Shown here piece by piece: positions 1 through 10,515 of a stretch of DNA of 64,000 nt; positions within the stretch are counted from its first letter, which is position 1; the number at the start of each line of letters is the position of its first letter. The position numbers and the translations under genes were made by a program. The DNA comes from Chaetoceros tenuissimus. Lineage: Eukaryota > Bacillariophyta > Thalassiosirophyceae > Chaetocerotales > Chaetocerotaceae. The notes beneath the pieces were generated by a model, which was given only the letters and a program-made list of their open reading frames with translations, did no database searches and was not told the origin of the DNA. Location: the NCBI GenBank assembly GCA_021927905.1, contig BLLK01000069.1, positions 1,178,001-1,242,000 of the forward strand, read 5' to 3'.

Positions 1-45
1 CTTTCTCACTCCAATTTTTCAATATATTCCAATTCCTCAATGTAG

Positions 46-1103
46 ACCTCAGTAGGAAATTGTAAGTGCAAAATGCCATGACTTGAATTGTATCTTTAGT
101 ACTAGGTCCTAACCTTTCGCTCCACACAGATATCATTATGCTTTCAAGTATCACGCTGATATTTGTAGGTCCAAAAGTCAAGGAAGAACCAATCGATCCA
201 ATAGATTTGCTGACACGAGATAAAGCTATCATCTGTGCTGCAATATTATTGGGGATTGGCTTCATCTTCTCATTTCCTTACCAATTCGTTCTTGGCTGTT
301 CAAACATAAAAATGAGTGATAGGTTCAATTTTATAGCTCTTTTGATTACAGAAATAGTGCATGCAGTAATTGGAAACTCATGTTCGAAATTAGTACCATT
401 GTTCACAGGAAAGCTGTTCGCAATGAACATGGTCATCTTAGTTCTCGCCATTTTTACAATCACCTATTCAGCCATTTTGAGATCTACAGTCATTGTCGAA
501 CAAACAAAGTACCTTCCACTGATGCTATCCGGGAACATATTTTTAAATGGAATCGTTGGTTTGATTCTTTGGGAAGATGCAATCATCAACATTGGTGCAT
601 ACATTATTTTGTATTTCTTCTTCATCATTGGGACCTATTTGGTCTCAGATCATGAGATTATGCCAGGAACATTTATAGATGTTGATGATACAGATATATT
701 TGAAAAGATTTTGAATGGAAGAGCACGATCACTTTACATCGAGACTCATCCTCATATACGTGACAACGATAATCATTCTTCACTGGGAGGGGGTGGACAT
801 TCACAGCATTTGGAAATGCTACCAGAAGAGGAATTATCAACTATAAATGAATACAAGAATGACGTGGAAAAGTGCAATGCATCAAGTAGCAGGTCTACTT
901 TGTATGAATCTGAACAGTTTGAAGATATTTCATTGACAGCCGTGCATAAAGATGAGGCTGAAAAGGAATTCAAACAGGAGAATACATCTGGTAGCATTGA
1001 AAGTATATTCAAACGTGCATTATCTGTCATTTCGGATTCAATGGGCAGCTCAAACGAACGCAATGCAAATACCAATGAGAGTCAGCATTCCTCATTACGC
1101 TAA
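46..1103 (+). CDS. Multipass membrane protein, 5' end outside the window
   Basis: The main exon runs from 130 to the TAA at 1101-1103. It follows a short intron (GTAAGT at 62, CACACAG ending at 129) and, by phase, a possible 16-nt microexon at 46-61 preceded by an AG at 44-45; earlier exons are off the window. The visible product has about five hydrophobic helices in its first 190 residues and then a long hydrophilic, acidic C-terminal tail. The helix pattern, with a Leu-Trp-Glu near the end of one helix (ILWEDA), recalls the second half of a drug/metabolite-transporter (EamA-like) protein, but I see no diagnostic motif. It is probably a small-solute carrier. The neighbouring gene is also in the DMT superfamily, so an old tandem relationship is possible. 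Family assignment is inference; that it is a real coding region is well supported by length and composition. Confidence 0.6.
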
Positions 1104-1545
1104 AATAACAAGTTGAAAGTTAAAAACTGTCTACTGTCTAGCTACTGTCTACATGGATTTAGATTTAAAGCTTATCTTTCTTCACTTTCATTCTCGAGTC
1201 TCGAATAGATCCTGTATAACAGGTTTGTTTTAGTCAAGATATAGGTTAGGAGCATCATGAGCAAACAAGGGCACAAGGGCATCAACACAACGCAACAAAA
1301 ACTTCCTTCTAAATAAATAACAGTGTCCACTTGATGAGACTGTAAAACTAACATCGAACAACATACAAACAGACTCTGAGACGCACCCAGAACTAGATAG
1401 TCGACCATTCGCAGGCCTTGTGGATTTAATCTAGTGTATTTCTATTCATATATCATAACTTCAACAAAAGTCAACTTCTGTGTGAGGGTCATTTCAGACA
1501 TCTCGGAAAGACATAATTCATTGTAAAGAAATTTCATAATTTAGG
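1104..1545. other. Intergenic spacer, 442 bp
   Basis: This lies between two same-strand transporter-like genes. It is AT-rich, with no convincing exon, RNA gene or repeat. It presumably holds the 3' UTR of the first gene and the promoter and 5' UTR of the second. Confidence 0.6.
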
Positions 1546-2640
1546 ATGGCATCAATAGAAAATTTCATGTATGTGACGCTGGTGGTCATGGTCTACTGGG
1601 TAGTAAGCATTACTATGGTTTATTTGAACAAGTTTCTCATGAGTAATGATGTGATAAGTATTCCAAGTCCACTCTTTGTCACGTGGTATCAGTGCTTCAT
1701 TACATCTATAATTTGCTGGATTGCAGGAATATTTGGGGATCGGACAGCAAATCAGGGAGGTGCATATTCTAAACTTACAACTGTGGAGGTGGGGGATGAA
1801 AATAGTCCGATAAAGCCATCCTTCTTTGCGCAATTTCCAAGAGCCAAATATGATAAACAGACGGCAATCAAAGTTTTCCCTTTATCTCTCATATTTGTCG
1901 GGATGATCACATTCAATAACTTTTGTTTAAAACACGTAGAAGTATCATTCTACAATGTTGCGAGGTCACTGACAATCGTATTTAATGTCATCGTATCAAG
2001 GATTTTATCTGGAACAACTACAAGTCCGAAAACACTTGCATGCTTAGCATTGGTTGTAGCAGGCTTTTACATTGGATCCATTGGGGAGGTGAACTTTTCA
2101 CACTTTGGAACTGCATGTGGAGTATTATCATCGCTATTCGTATCGCTGAATTCAATTTTTACAAAGAGAATATTGCCATTAGTGGATCACAACCACTGGT
2201 CCTTGACTTTCTATAATAACATCAATGCATGTATGATAGTAGCGCCATTGGTATATGTTTTCGAAGCAGATTTTGTTCTTGAGCATATTAGGCATCTACA
2301 AAGTCCAATATACTGGATTTGTATGACATTTGCAGGATTATTTGGATTCCTCATTGGGATTGTTACCATTTTGCAAATCAAAGCAACGTCGCCACTGAGT
2401 CATAATTTCTCTGGGACAGCGAAAGCTGCAGTACAATCATTACTGGCATTCTACCTTTGGGGTAATGAAGCAACCATTCTTGGGGTCCTTGGTATCTTTA
2501 TTGTGCTGGGTGGAAGTTTGCTCTACACATATGTCAAGATGAATGAAAGTAGTATGGGTCAAGGCCTAATGGCAAGATCTGTTCATGATATGCAAGCAAT
2601 GACTACAAATAGGAACGAAGATCAGAGCAATAGAGTTTAA
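1546..2640 (+). CDS. GDP-fucose transporter-like nucleotide-sugar transporter (SLC35C type)
   Basis: A single-exon, 364-residue protein with about ten membrane helices, the usual size and topology of the NST/TPT branch of the DMT superfamily. Its first helix, with VYWVVSI and VYLNKFL, closely matches the start of SLC35C1-type GDP-fucose transporters. The late motif SGTAKAAVQSLLAF corresponds to their conserved sugar-binding helix. The family exchanges a nucleotide sugar for the nucleoside monophosphate across the Golgi membrane and so supplies fucosyltransferases. There is no signal peptide and no ASAF motif, so a Golgi location is favoured over the plastid. The ATG at 1546 gives the first helix directly. 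Exact substrate (GDP-fucose or another GDP-sugar) is inferred from family resemblance only. Confidence 0.82.
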   Translation: MASIENFMYVTLVVMVYWVVSITMVYLNKFLMSNDVISIPSPLFVTWYQCFITSIICWIAGIFGDRTANQGGAYSKLTTVEVGDENSPIKPSFFAQFPRAKYDKQTAIKVFPLSLIFVGMITFNNFCLKHVEVSFYNVARSLTIVFNVIVSRILSGTTTSPKTLACLALVVAGFYIGSIGEVNFSHFGTACGVLSSLFVSLNSIFTKRILPLVDHNHWSLTFYNNINACMIVAPLVYVFEADFVLEHIRHLQSPIYWICMTFAGLFGFLIGIVTILQIKATSPLSHNFSGTAKAAVQSLLAFYLWGNEATILGVLGIFIVLGGSLLYTYVKMNESSMGQGLMARSVHDMQAMTTNRNEDQSNRV

Positions 2641-2766
2641 ACGACAAAATATACTTCTTACACATAAACCAATTTCGCAAAATTATGAAAACATCATAAT
2701 TAAAAAAAAATGAAAGCAAATCTATTTTTAAAATCTATTCTAAATATGTAGCTAGCGTGTTGACAA

Positions 2767-5235
2767 TTACCATCCATCATTGTCCTCTTCATCTTCTCCA
2801 TTACCGAGGGCAAAGACTAAAACTTTATCATTTTCATAGCAAGGCAAGTATATTTTCGCGTAATTAGCCTGCTGTGGAGCGTAGCAAAAGTCTTCATAGC
2901 CTATACCAATGCTACCTACAGTTGCTCCACACTCAATCTCACACATAAGTGCATAGTTTGCACTAGGATCTTCGCCTTTGCTTGTTTCTACAGGTCGCAA
3001 TATGTAAGCAGATTCTGCACAGTCTCCTGCAATACCTATCAGTGGTCGACTCTTCTTTCCGTTCTTCAGTATTTTGGGACCATCTTTGGTTGGGTAAAAT
3101 GTGTAACAAAAGCCTGGAGCGCCAGGATTGATCATATTCCCAAGCTGACCTTGAACACGGAAACCAGTTGCGATGACACTTCTAATCCACGGTTCTGTTT
3201 TCCATGCATCTTTGCCAACAGGAACTCGATACGAGAACAACGAACCCCCATCTATTTCAGCATTTGTTTTTCCTGAATCTTTTGGATCCTCATTTCCCAT
3301 CCTCACTTCACTCGCGTAGTCACCTTCTTCCTCTTCCTTCTTCTGCTTCACAGCCTTCTCTTCATCACTCACAAAACTGCATTCATGACTAGTAATCAGA
3401 AGATGAGAAAATCCATCACCCCTTTTTAACGTTGGTACAGTGCTCCCACTATCAATGACTTCTCTGGTAGGACTATGATTTTCATCATCAAGATTTGCCA
3501 AAATTGAACTGAAAGAGGCTCCACATCGGTCGTCTATTGTTCGTTTGAGCACAACCTTGGGGTTTTCTCCTATTTGTATCGAGTGCATTGTAAGTTTTTT
3601 ATTGAAAAATTGAGCAGAAAAGACTTCTATGGTGTCATCCGCCTTGTCCATATCTGCTACACTAAACATCACATCAGGACCTTCATCTAACACTCTAACT
3701 TTCCATGGAGTATGTTTAGGGCTAAAAGGATCGAAGACTAGACCGTCTCTATCAAGTGGAGTGCCTGTTTTCTCGTCATAACTGTGGGGTTTAGGTCTCT
3801 CTAACCATACTAGTTGAGCCTTTGTTGGCATTGATGGTATATTCACATCTTCTTTTGAAGTTGAGGTGGTGCCATCACTTTTCTTCAATAACGAAGGTCT
3901 CTTTGCTCTCGCAGTGAGAACAGACTGTCTGCCATCACCCGTTAAATCAATCCAGATGGATCTATGGTAAAACCAACCATCCTCATCTGTTGAAACATCA
4001 CTATCTGCACCTATTTTCTTTGTTTCAAGCTTGCTGAGTTGTCCGTCAACTCCATTTCCACCAGCTAAACAAACTCTCCATTCATTCCTTTGATGCCCAG
4101 GCTTAGATACTACATAGACTCCTCCTTGATCTCTACCAGGAACAAGGAAACCATCAGATACAAGAAGTGCATCTTCATCGACAATATTAGTTTCATCTTC
4201 AATTGACGTCTGTTGGTGAACATACTTTTGAATTGGGACTGAATTAACCTCATTCGGCCACCTGATAGCACTAGCACTTTCTTTACTGATTTGTCCCATT
4301 CGTCCATTTTCCACATCCACATAATGTACTTCACCACTCTGCTTTGTAAGAGAAAATCCAGTTATCCACATTCGCTCTTTATCAGATTCCAGCATCCGTT
4401 CAAGAAGATCTCGTTTAGTAGAAAAGGATCCTAAATCTGTGATTTCATCTCCATTCACATGCACATTATTTCCATCTTCTTGACTGTAGTTCAATCTATA
4501 TTTTTTTTTCCACAAAGTGGCATCCTCACTTTCTTTCTTTGCAGCAAAGCCTGCATCTGAAGAAGGCATGACGTTCACATATCCTGGTTTCTTCACATTT
4601 ATTTCTGCAAGCAATTCTAGGCTAAATAAAGACTGCCCTTCATGCAACCTCATTCTTTCTTCATGGTCCAACCATTGAAAACGATCATAACTTGCTAAGC
4701 TTCTTTCCACACTTGTACCATTGACCAACATTTGTGAGGTAGCAGCTGAACCTGAAGACCCCGATGACAACCATTTACGTGTCGGGCAATCATTGACAGT
4801 AATTTTTAAAGGATATTCGCCTGTGGCACATCGTTGCCTCTTTGTCGTTGTTGCTAAGATACTCCTATGGAACTTTGATAGTCCATCTGTTGGCGCTTGA
4901 TATTTTTTCTTCTTGTCTTTCTTTTCTATAGAAGAATTGCCTCCATTTAATTTCTCATTGAGTCTTTCTAATATCACATCACCAACTTCACCATTTAAAA
5001 TCTGTAGTAATCCCTGTCTATCGCTATTGAGCGGGGTCTCTGCATATAATCTATAGTGGTCATTTACTTTTATTTTCGTCGTGGTAGGAATTGTTGGTGG
5101 GGCGAAGGCTTGTACAGCAGATACAATTACAAGAAAGCGAAACAAGCTTGAACCGTTATTTCGTTCTCGTTTTCTACTTTGCCTAGCTTTCGAGCATATT
5201 TCTTTTCTTTCTTGCTGCGAGCGTATATGAACCAT
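2767..5235 (-). CDS. Large presequence-bearing protein of unknown function, FG-GAP-like stretches
   Basis: A long single exon. I favour the ATG at 5235 (822 residues); an upstream in-frame ATG at 5295 would add 20. From the 5235 start there is a basic region and then a hydrophobic segment (FRFLVIVSAVQAFAP) ending in AFAP, which resembles the ASAFAP cleavage motif of diatom plastid preproteins, although it begins unusually far from the N terminus. The body is hydrophilic and contains stretches such as FSVADMDKADD and IDLTGDGRQSV that resemble the Asp-rich loops of FG-GAP/VCBS beta-propeller repeats. A propeller-type scaffold in the plastid or secretory path is a reasonable guess. I do not recognise an enzyme family. 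The upstream region is shared head to head with the triose-phosphate translocator gene. Confidence 0.7.
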   Translation of the reverse strand: MVHIRSQQERKEICSKARQSRKRERNNGSSLFRFLVIVSAVQAFAPPTIPTTTKIKVNDHYRLYAETPLNSDRQGLLQILNGEVGDVILERLNEKLNGGNSSIEKKDKKKKYQAPTDGLSKFHRSILATTTKRQRCATGEYPLKITVNDCPTRKWLSSGSSGSAATSQMLVNGTSVERSLASYDRFQWLDHEERMRLHEGQSLFSLELLAEINVKKPGYVNVMPSSDAGFAAKKESEDATLWKKKYRLNYSQEDGNNVHVNGDEITDLGSFSTKRDLLERMLESDKERMWITGFSLTKQSGEVHYVDVENGRMGQISKESASAIRWPNEVNSVPIQKYVHQQTSIEDETNIVDEDALLVSDGFLVPGRDQGGVYVVSKPGHQRNEWRVCLAGGNGVDGQLSKLETKKIGADSDVSTDEDGWFYHRSIWIDLTGDGRQSVLTARAKRPSLLKKSDGTTSTSKEDVNIPSMPTKAQLVWLERPKPHSYDEKTGTPLDRDGLVFDPFSPKHTPWKVRVLDEGPDVMFSVADMDKADDTIEVFSAQFFNKKLTMHSIQIGENPKVVLKRTIDDRCGASFSSILANLDDENHSPTREVIDSGSTVPTLKRGDGFSHLLITSHECSFVSDEEKAVKQKKEEEEGDYASEVRMGNEDPKDSGKTNAEIDGGSLFSYRVPVGKDAWKTEPWIRSVIATGFRVQGQLGNMINPGAPGFCYTFYPTKDGPKILKNGKKSRPLIGIAGDCAESAYILRPVETSKGEDPSANYALMCEIECGATVGSIGIGYEDFCYAPQQANYAKIYLPCYENDKVLVFALGNGEDEEDNDGW

Positions 5236-5641
5236 TTTTATCAAAAAGTAGTCGATAAGCTGATCGACTTCTCTAGCTAGTATTATATCATTCAATATTT
5301 ATTACAAACAAAACTTCGGGAAGATGAAAACAAACAAACCATCCACCTTTCTCTCACCTCTCTGCCCTCTGCCTCTGCACATCAATCATCATCAAAGCGC
5401 GAAGAAAAGCAGGTTGAAGTTTGAGATCAGGTTTTCCTTGTTCGGTAGGGGCTTTATGGTACTATCTAGGCCAACAAGAGATTAGATTCTCAGATAAAGA
5501 TATGTTTTTGATGTCGATGAAAATCCAACGTAAGTGCGTGTTGGCGCGGTCGCACTTCTGCAATCAAGGCAATCAACAAACTCTGTACATCTGCAAGGGA
5601 ATACCTTACGAAACTCTTTCAACAATCACATTGAGTTCAGT
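5236..5641. promoter_or_regulatory. Divergent promoter region between two plastid-type genes
   Basis: About 400 bp separate the start of the minus-strand gene from the start of the plus-strand triose-phosphate translocator. No clear TATA box or known motif stands out. Because both products carry plastid-type presequences, a shared bidirectional promoter is possible. This is inferred from layout alone. Confidence 0.35.
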
Positions 5642-7080
5642 ATGATGTTTACTATGAAGAAGACTGTTGCACTCCTTGCAATTGCTGCAAGTGTATCCAC
5701 TTCCGCATCTGCGTTTGTTCCATCTTCCTCTGGAGTAGCTACCTTTGGAAACGCTGCAGCTGCGAAGACTTTGCCTGTTGCAAGGTAAGAAAGATTACCT
5801 TGTTTTGAAGAGAAAGGCTACACAGGAAAAATGGGCCATTGTGATGAAATCGACGTATTGATTTATTTGGAAATATTTATAATAATTTGATACGCATAGT
5901 TCACCACTTTTAAGATTTCATCTTTCTCACTTCATCTTTCGTTTGGTGTCACTTTTTCATTTTGAAAATACAATAGCAACTTGAAGGCTCCAGTTACCCA
6001 TGCACTTACTACTGCTGGAGGAGCAAGAAAGGCAGCAGCTGCAGAGCCAGAGCCAGCTTCTGGTGGAATGGCTGAGACCCTTCAGACCGGAGTTTACTTT
6101 GCTCTTTGGTACCTTTTCAACATTGGATACAACATCTACAACAAGCAAGCATTGAATGCAATGTCTTTCCCATGGACCATCGCTACTATTCAGATGGCTA
6201 CTGGTATTGCATACTTTGTTCCTTTGTGGGTACTTGGACTTCGTAAGGCACCAAAGCTTAGCGGATCTGACTTGAAGACTCTTTTCCCAATTGCTTTGTG
6301 CCACACTGGAGTACACGTAGGAGCTGTTATCGCTCTTGGAGCAGGAGCTGTTTCTTTCGCTCACATTGTTAAGGCATCTGAGCCAGTTGTAACTTGCGGA
6401 CTTAACGCACTTCTTCTTGGACAGATCCTTCCTCTTCCAGTTTACCTTACCCTTCTTCCAATTATTGGAGGAGTTGCAATTGCATCCATGAAGGAACTTT
6501 CTTTCACTTTCCTTGCTCTTGCTTCTGCTATGCTTTCCAACGTTTCATCTGCTGCACGTGGAGTTCTTTCCAAGAAGACCATGAGCGGAAAGCAGATTGG
6601 AGAGAACCTTGATGCACAGAACCTTTACGCTGTACTTACTGCTATGTCTACTCTTATCCTTATCCCACTCATGCTTGCTATTGAGGGAACTGCATTCTTC
6701 CCTGCATTCAAGTCTCTTGTTGCTGCTGGAGACTTCACTAACAAGAGCCTTGCTACTCTTCTTGCTCTTGGAGGAGCTACTTACTACGCTTACAACGAGG
6801 TAGCTTTCCTTGCTCTTGGAAAGGTAAGACTTGCGATATGAGTCATGAAGATATGTCACTGTGTATAATATTTGCAACATCAATACTAATCTTTTTTCAA
6901 ATTTAGGTGAACCCTGTTACCCATGCTGTTGGAAACACCATCAAGCGTGTTGTAATTATTGTAGCTTCTGTTGTTGCATTCAAGACACCAATGTCTACTG
7001 GATCCATCATCGGATCATCCATTGCTATCTTCGGAACTCTTCTTTACTCCCTTGCAATGAACGCATCCAAGAAGAAGTAA
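5642..7080 (+). CDS. TPT: Plastid triose-phosphate/phosphate translocator, 3 exons
   Basis: Exons 5642-5784, 5977-6823 and 6907-7080, with GT-AG introns and consistent phases. Exon 1 encodes a signal peptide that ends in SASAFVP, the diatom plastid-import motif. The rest is a TPT-family antiporter with about eight to ten helices, including WYLFNIGYNIYNKQ near residue 85, SFAHIVKASEPV and the C-terminal NPVTHAVGNTIKRVVII, which hold the conserved Lys and Arg of the phosphate-sugar site. The family exchanges triose phosphate or 3-phosphoglycerate for phosphate, exporting photosynthate from the plastid. The ASAF motif argues for one of the inner plastid membranes of this four-membrane organelle. 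Codons are strongly biased to C-ending forms (CTT, GGA, AAG also frequent), unlike most neighbours, which suggests high expression. Two adjacent ATG codons open the frame (5642, 5645). Confidence 0.93.
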
Positions 7081-7640
7081 ATAATACATCGATGTGATTC
7101 ACAGCAAACATCAAGTAATAACTGAAATAGAAAGATGCGCAACAGTAGAAATAGATTTGCGCGAGCAATATGAATAAACACTGTGAAGAAACGACTGGGT
7201 TTTCGGGTCTTCCTTCGTAAAAATTATTGACATATAGTATTACATACTTTTATTACGTCGTCTCTTCGAATTGCATAGCTCATGATTAAAAGTATATGGT
7301 CATGTCGACACTAACATCTTGACCTTCTGACATTATTACTTCATGTATGTTAGATGAAAGCTTACAACACAACATTTACTCCTACGTAGTCTCTGTTGGT
7401 TTTCAACATGATGATGTACAATATTAGAATGAGTTATTACCAATATCAATTTTGGGCGACCATAGTACAAAGTAATGACCACTATACTGCTTTATTGGCA
7501 CTGTTTGATCAGTATTTTCTGTGGGACAGTTTTCTAAAGCTCTAATCCCTCGAAACAATGCTATGGGCCAGCCAATGACAAAACTACAATAATGCGTGCG
7601 TGACATCAAGTTGACGTCAGAAGAAGGCCTTTTTGCAATG
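7081..7640. other. Intergenic spacer with a TGACGTCA palindrome
   Basis: This lies between convergently transcribed genes. It is AT-rich with no supported exon. A perfect TGACGTCA palindrome lies at 7612-7619, near the 3' end of the minus-strand gene. In frame with an alternative splice of that gene, some of this region (7424-7560) could be coding, but the phases do not agree and I do not call it. Confidence 0.45.
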
Positions 7641-8156
7641 CTAGCCGTTAATAACAATGTAACCGTCCCGTGACACTTTGCTTCTTCGCGCCTTTTCTCT
7701 TCCTTCTTCTTTGATTGTTTTGTTTTCCCTTTGCAAGTGACAGCATACCTTCTGTGCGTTTTGAAGCTTTGCATCCTTTGCAATCAAATCAATATCCAAT
7801 CTATAATTCATATATTCTATTTGTTCAAGTCTTTCTTCAAATGCAACTCTTTGGGCTTCCATGCTTTTCTCCATTTCCTTCCGTATAGCCTCATTTTCAA
7901 TCTTCAATTGAGAGCATTTTTCTTGTAACAGCCTATTTTCACGCGATAGTGCTGCGTTTCTCTTTATATTAATTTTGTCTCTGCTATTGCAAAGCTCAAT
8001 GTCTCTTTTAATTTTTTCTAATTTGAGTAAATACTTATTTTTATCTTCTTCGATTTGTTGGTTCAAATCTAATTGAGACTTCAATTCCTGAGCAAGAAGC
8101 TTATTTTGTGCAAACAATTTATTCACTTGATCCACCCCAACTTCTTCTTCATCCAT
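7641..8156 (-). CDS. Small coiled-coil protein, hypothetical
   Basis: About 171 residues from the ATG at 8156 (an upstream in-frame ATG at 8186 adds ten hydrophobic residues and is less likely). Nearly the whole protein is a heptad-like, charged coiled coil (DEEEVGVDQVNKLFAQNKLL onward, with many Glu, Lys, Leu and Gln). The last 30 codons follow AAGGTATGC, which could be a splice donor, so the true C terminus may differ. No family is recognised. Such proteins often act as structural or tethering factors, but nothing here shows which. Confidence 0.5.
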   Translation of the reverse strand: MDEEEVGVDQVNKLFAQNKLLAQELKSQLDLNQQIEEDKNKYLLKLEKIKRDIELCNSRDKINIKRNAALSRENRLLQEKCSQLKIENEAIRKEMEKSMEAQRVAFEERLEQIEYMNYRLDIDLIAKDAKLQNAQKVCCHLQRENKTIKEEGREKARRSKVSRDGYIVING

Positions 8157-8598
8157 ATTTGAACTGACAATGAAAGAAATGCACAACTTATTTTCTTTCT
8201 AACTGGTCTCACTTCATGGGTTACCTAACAGAAAAGGCAATTTCTTTCCAACAAAAATTATGGTGTCAAGTTACCTCCAAAAGTGTGACACCTTGACTTT
8301 CCTCATACACTAAAGAGCACCTTATATTTTGTAACGATATATGGAAAAATTAACTCGTGTTGAAGTATATATTATATAATTTACAAATTTAACCTAGCAT
8401 ATATACAAATAGTGTGGTGAAGTATTATGTACATTGTATATTTGGGTGCAAATGTTCAGAGGACTATCCCCCAAGTGTGTGTTCAGGTATGTGCAAAATC
8501 TTGGAGGATGAGGCGTTCGATCCTATGATCAAAGGTAATGTTATATATTGTTCTGACTGATAAGATCTGTAGGTAGAAAGACGGAAAGCATTCTTTTC
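8157..8598. other. Spacer, 442 bp
   Basis: AT-rich DNA upstream of the coiled-coil gene and downstream of the next minus-strand gene. I see no exon, RNA gene or repeat. Confidence 0.5.
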
Positions 8599-9048
8599 TT
8601 AGAACTCGAGTGGTTCTGTTTCTTCAAAGTGCGGAAGTGGAAAGAATTCGAGAGTCACACCAGGCATGCTAGACCGCCTTTCTTTTCGGATTGGGCCAAC
8701 TGTTTTCGATTCTTGTGTAGAATCAATGAAGGAAGCCATCGAGGAAGAAGTAGATGCTGTTAATGTTGGTAGCGCTTGATCGAAGTCGATTTCTTTCTTT
8801 TGATTATCGTTCAAAAGTGAAACGAGACAGGAGGAACGCTTCTTCCTCGAAAATGAGCCAAACGATGTACACTTGAGCATCTTGCGATCCACAGCTAGTT
8901 CTTTGAAGAGACTACTCAAGCCAGTGGACGAAGGCAGACTATTTGGAATCGAGATCTGGAAGCACTTCGACTTTCCAGAAATAGGATAAGAAGACCGCTT
9001 GGTTACTTTCCTTGCTGCTGCGTTCAATGTTGTTGTTGTTCTTGTCAT
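8599..9048 (-). CDS. Small Ser/Thr-rich basic protein, hypothetical
   Basis: 149 residues from the ATG at 9048; an upstream in-frame ATG at 9084 is less likely because it adds an unusual stretch. The protein is rich in Ser, Lys and Arg, with KRSSYPISGKSK, SRKKRSSC and RKERRSSMPG, which look like basophilic kinase sites, and has a short acidic C terminus. No domain is recognised. A TGACGTCA palindrome lies about 245 bp upstream of the start (9292-9299). Confidence 0.5.
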   Translation of the reverse strand: MTRTTTTLNAAARKVTKRSSYPISGKSKCFQISIPNSLPSSTGLSSLFKELAVDRKMLKCTSFGSFSRKKRSSCLVSLLNDNQKKEIDFDQALPTLTASTSSSMASFIDSTQESKTVGPIRKERRSSMPGVTLEFFPLPHFEETEPLEF

Positions 9049-9291
9049 CTTTTTATATTTAGCGATAGTTATGTTTATGTGCAATTTGTAACAACAACAT
9101 AGATGTAAGTAGAAGGCAGCAATTGTACAGAGACAACGTGGTGAAGTCCTTTGATTGGGGCTTTCAACAGTGAATGTTCATGTTTCAGCTTTTCACTGGC
9201 TTCAATTTTGACTACGATGTTCTTTTCAAAGAAGGTGGGTAACACGTAAGCACTATTTCTGACATCCAATCGTAGTTGTGTCAAACCAGGC

Positions 9292-9299
9292 TGACGTCA
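9292..9299. promoter_or_regulatory. TGACGTCA palindrome upstream of a minus-strand gene
   Basis: A perfect 8-bp CRE/bZIP-type palindrome about 245 bp upstream of the start at 9048. TGACGT-containing elements are known from CO2/cAMP-responsive diatom promoters and bind bZIP factors. Function at this position is inference. Confidence 0.3.
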
Positions 9300-10487
9300 T
9301 TGAACTATCCATTGTTGCAGTGCGCAAATACCAAAATTTACTCCGAAAACACTGAAAAAGCAAATTTAAAATAGCAGTGAATATTTTATCTCAAACCATT
9401 CTATGAAGTCTACTCAAATAGATATTATATGAATAAAAATATATACTTAGTTATAGATGATGAAAAATTGAATTTTGCAAGTTGGTATGAATGCTTGGTA
9501 TGAAGCATAAAAATTTTCTTTACTTTCGGATCATCTGATGTCATATTTTGAAATCTTGAAGTTTGGTCGTGCATCTGAATTGATGTTTCAAAAAGAAGAA
9601 AAAATGCATCACCTAAGAAATCAAAACATCTGGTGCCAAGGAGTTTGAGCTGAAAGCAAAATGTTTGCAGTCCTATCGCAAAAAGTATTTTGAGATTGGA
9701 ATGTCATCCATGGTAGATTGTTTTGTTTTCTGGTTTGAAGCAAATGAGAGTCGAGTCAAAATGGTGATGGAATGTTCTCTATTATATTTAAATTTTGAAG
9801 TATATTAACATTTCCATAGCCGTAGTGTAGGCATTAGAAATTATCAACACGGATTTTTCAATAGTTTATTCCTGAAATTTCGATTGAAATTGTACAAAAG
9901 CAATCCATTGATGAAGAAAATTTTTCGCAATGTCAAGATTTCTTGTTGGTAATGCAAGGCAAGAATAGAATTGAAAGTGGACAATGCTTCGAGATTTTTT
10001 CACTTATTTCATATACAAGTTCATAGCTCACTAAGCGTACAAAGACTAAAGTTCGAGATAATACTCTTAGGTATTTTTCGAGACGCTATACTCACCTACT
10101 CCTCACCTAAACAAAATGACAACATTATTTATTATTTTAAAAGTGGGTGCGTATGGGCAATCTATCCAGTACAGGATAGGAATTTTTAGCTTCGCAATAG
10201 TTATATATTTAAATATTCAAACTTTACCTTATAAGTTACAAACGATTTCATGCTCACTTACAAGCCAACTTGAAATTGTACAATTTCTTTTTTCTTTTTA
10301 TTTCTCTCCCCATACGAAAGAAATCTATGCCAGGTATGTAAAGTCACCCCATTGGAAAGGGGGCAATGGCAATGCTCTCAGCTCTCAGCTTCAGCTGTTC
10401 TTCCTTCTTCTTCTCTTGGTTTCTACTACGTTACTAGGGTACGTATCGCCTAAAGTGCAGGCACCAAATTGCCAGATTCAGGGGTGG

Positions 10488-10515
10488 TCGGTGCCAGGCA
10501 CCAAGCTGGCACCGA
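10488..10515. repeat. Perfect 10-bp hairpin (TCGGTGCCAG / CTGGCACCGA)
   Basis: A perfect inverted repeat with 10-bp arms and an 8-nt loop. The arm CTGGCACCGA also occurs in the terminal inverted repeat of the Mutator-like element at 17-23 kb (twice in the left copy, once with one change in the right). Further GGCACC words lie nearby (10501, 10648, 10680). This could be the remnant of a related element end. Confidence 0.45.

Noticed and set aside
1172-1408. 78-codon minus-strand frame in the first spacer
   Set aside because: Hydrophobic by composition, with no signal, no homology and no sign of splicing.
7424-7783. Alternative last exon for the coiled-coil gene
   Set aside because: The donor (AAG then GTATGC) and an acceptor (TTGTAG) exist but the phase leads to an early stop, so I could not support it.
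8490-8560. tRNA-like B box (GCGTTCGATCC)
   Set aside because: No A box at the right distance and no cloverleaf could be drawn.
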